Positions 63,399 to 64,000 of a DNA stretch of 64,000 bases are shown here, one piece after another. The notes below the pieces were generated by a model that ran no database searches, had not been told where the DNA came from, and was given only the letters and a program-made list of their open reading frames with translations. Each line of letters opens with the position of its first letter. The first letter of the stretch is position 1. The position numbers were made by a program, and so were the translations under genes. This DNA is from Chryseobacterium lathyri (GTDB lineage: Bacteria > Bacteroidota > Bacteroidia > Flavobacteriales > Weeksellaceae): assembly GCF_030812195.1 (NCBI RefSeq), contig NZ_JAUSSF010000001.1, positions 372,001 to 436,000 on the forward strand, read 5' to 3'.

Positions 63399-64000
63399 TT
63401 ATGAAGCTGTTTCGCCATGTGTTATGCCATACTCCGTTTCAGAGATCATATAATCTACCACTTTGGTAAGGTCTCCGGTTTCATTAAACACTTTAAGCTG
63501 TCTGTCGGCTCCTGTTCCGTTTTCCAGAATGGTCCAGGCATATTCAACCTCTTTTCTGCAGTCGAGTTCATCTACGACATCATCGATGAATTCCAGAAGT
63601 TCCTTCAAAAGATGAGGATAAGGAACGGATTCCTCTTTTCCAAAATCGATCAAGTGTGCTTCAATACCGCTTTTGGATGCTCTCCATTTGTTTTCGTTCA
63701 GTAATAATCTTCTGTAGCTTCTGAAACTTAAGTTCTGCTGATGAAGTTTATAGATTTTTGCCACCAGACTTTGCATAATGGCAGCGAGACAAACTGTTTC
63801 CTCTATCCTTAAAGGCATGTCGCAAATTCTGAACTCAATGGTAGGGTAGAATGGATGAACCCTTAAATCCCACCAGATTTTCTTGGCATTGTCTATTGTC
63901 CCGGTTTTTACCAAAAGTTCTACATAACTGTCAAACTCAGCGAGTGAATTGAAATAGCTGGGAATGCCGGTTCTTGGGAATTTAACGAAAATTTCCTGTC
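63399..64000 (-). CDS. GCS2-type carboxylate-amine ligase (YbdK-like), 5' end missing
   Basis: The frame stays open to the window edge, so at least 199 C-terminal residues are visible and the start lies outside. FPRTGIPSYFNSLAEFDSYVELLV, then KIWWDLRVHPFYPTIEFRICDMP (about 35-60 of the visible part), is the signature of the glutamate-cysteine ligase family 2 (YbdK). These enzymes ligate glutamate to an amine. The amine acceptor is unknown. Same strand as the amidotransferase and ATP-grasp genes. Confidence 0.85.
   Translation of the reverse strand, partial: QEIFVKFPRTGIPSYFNSLAEFDSYVELLVKTGTIDNAKKIWWDLRVHPFYPTIEFRICDMPLRIEETVCLAAIMQSLVAKIYKLHQQNLSFRSYRRLLLNENKWRASKSGIEAHLIDFGKEESVPYPHLLKELLEFIDDVVDELDCRKEVEYAWTILENGTGADRQLKVFNETGDLTKVVDYMISETEYGITHGETAS

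Overview
The window looks like chromosomal DNA from a low-GC member of the Bacteroidota, class Flavobacteriia, most probably Chryseobacterium or a close relative. The evidence is a B1 metallo-beta-lactamase of the IND/CGB type typical of Chryseobacterium, two GLPGLI-family proteins, weak or absent Shine-Dalgarno sequences, and many genes preceded by the Bacteroidota -7 box TAnnTTTG, often with TTG 19 or 20 bases upstream. I see no phage, insertion sequence, CRISPR array or replication origin.

Layout. Bases 1-3000: three identical tandem initiator tRNAs, a putative DNA alkylation-repair pair (Ada-like zinc mini-protein plus DUF2086 2OG oxygenase), a gene-poor stretch with a candidate structured small RNA and a decayed ORF, and a secreted protein of unknown function. 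3.0-14.5 kb: a BlaI/BlaR1-type regulator-protease pair behind a double operator, two GLPGLI genes around a sugar acetyltransferase, a transaldolase-like aldolase, peptidase E, PBP4, an orphan histidine kinase and the metallo-beta-lactamase. 14.5-28 kb: housekeeping and envelope genes (M61 and M1 peptidases, TatC, KdsD, RecQ, a GT4 glycosyltransferase, dihydrolipoyl dehydrogenase, a CvfB-like S1 protein). 28-34.4 kb: a TetR-controlled RND efflux operon. 34.4-38.9 kb: two parallel divergent modules, each an HxlR regulator facing a zinc-independent quinone oxidoreductase-like gene, separated by a DnaJ-KTSC gene and an odd gene with an internal signal peptide.

38.9-50.4 kb: metE behind a cobalamin riboswitch and divergent from an Lrp/AsnC regulator, small membrane genes, a NudK-like Nudix hydrolase, a UvrA2-like ABC protein divergent from a MarR regulator across a shared palindrome, and a four-gene operon (arginase family, HPP membrane protein, zinc-finger protein, SDR39U1-like). 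50.8-56.2 kb: a tail-less SSB plus stand-alone HRDC protein, hisS, then a run of small accessory-looking genes.

56.3-64.0 kb: cyanophycin-type metabolism. A cyanophycin synthetase diverges from a cyanophycinase and an isoaspartyl peptidase. Downstream lies a separate three-gene set: a GCS2-type carboxylate-amine ligase (cut by the window edge), a class I amidotransferase-like protein and an ATP-grasp ligase-like protein. Together these look able to make, hydrolyse and possibly further modify amide-linked amino acid polymers or peptides. This is the strongest candidate in the window for an incompletely described system.
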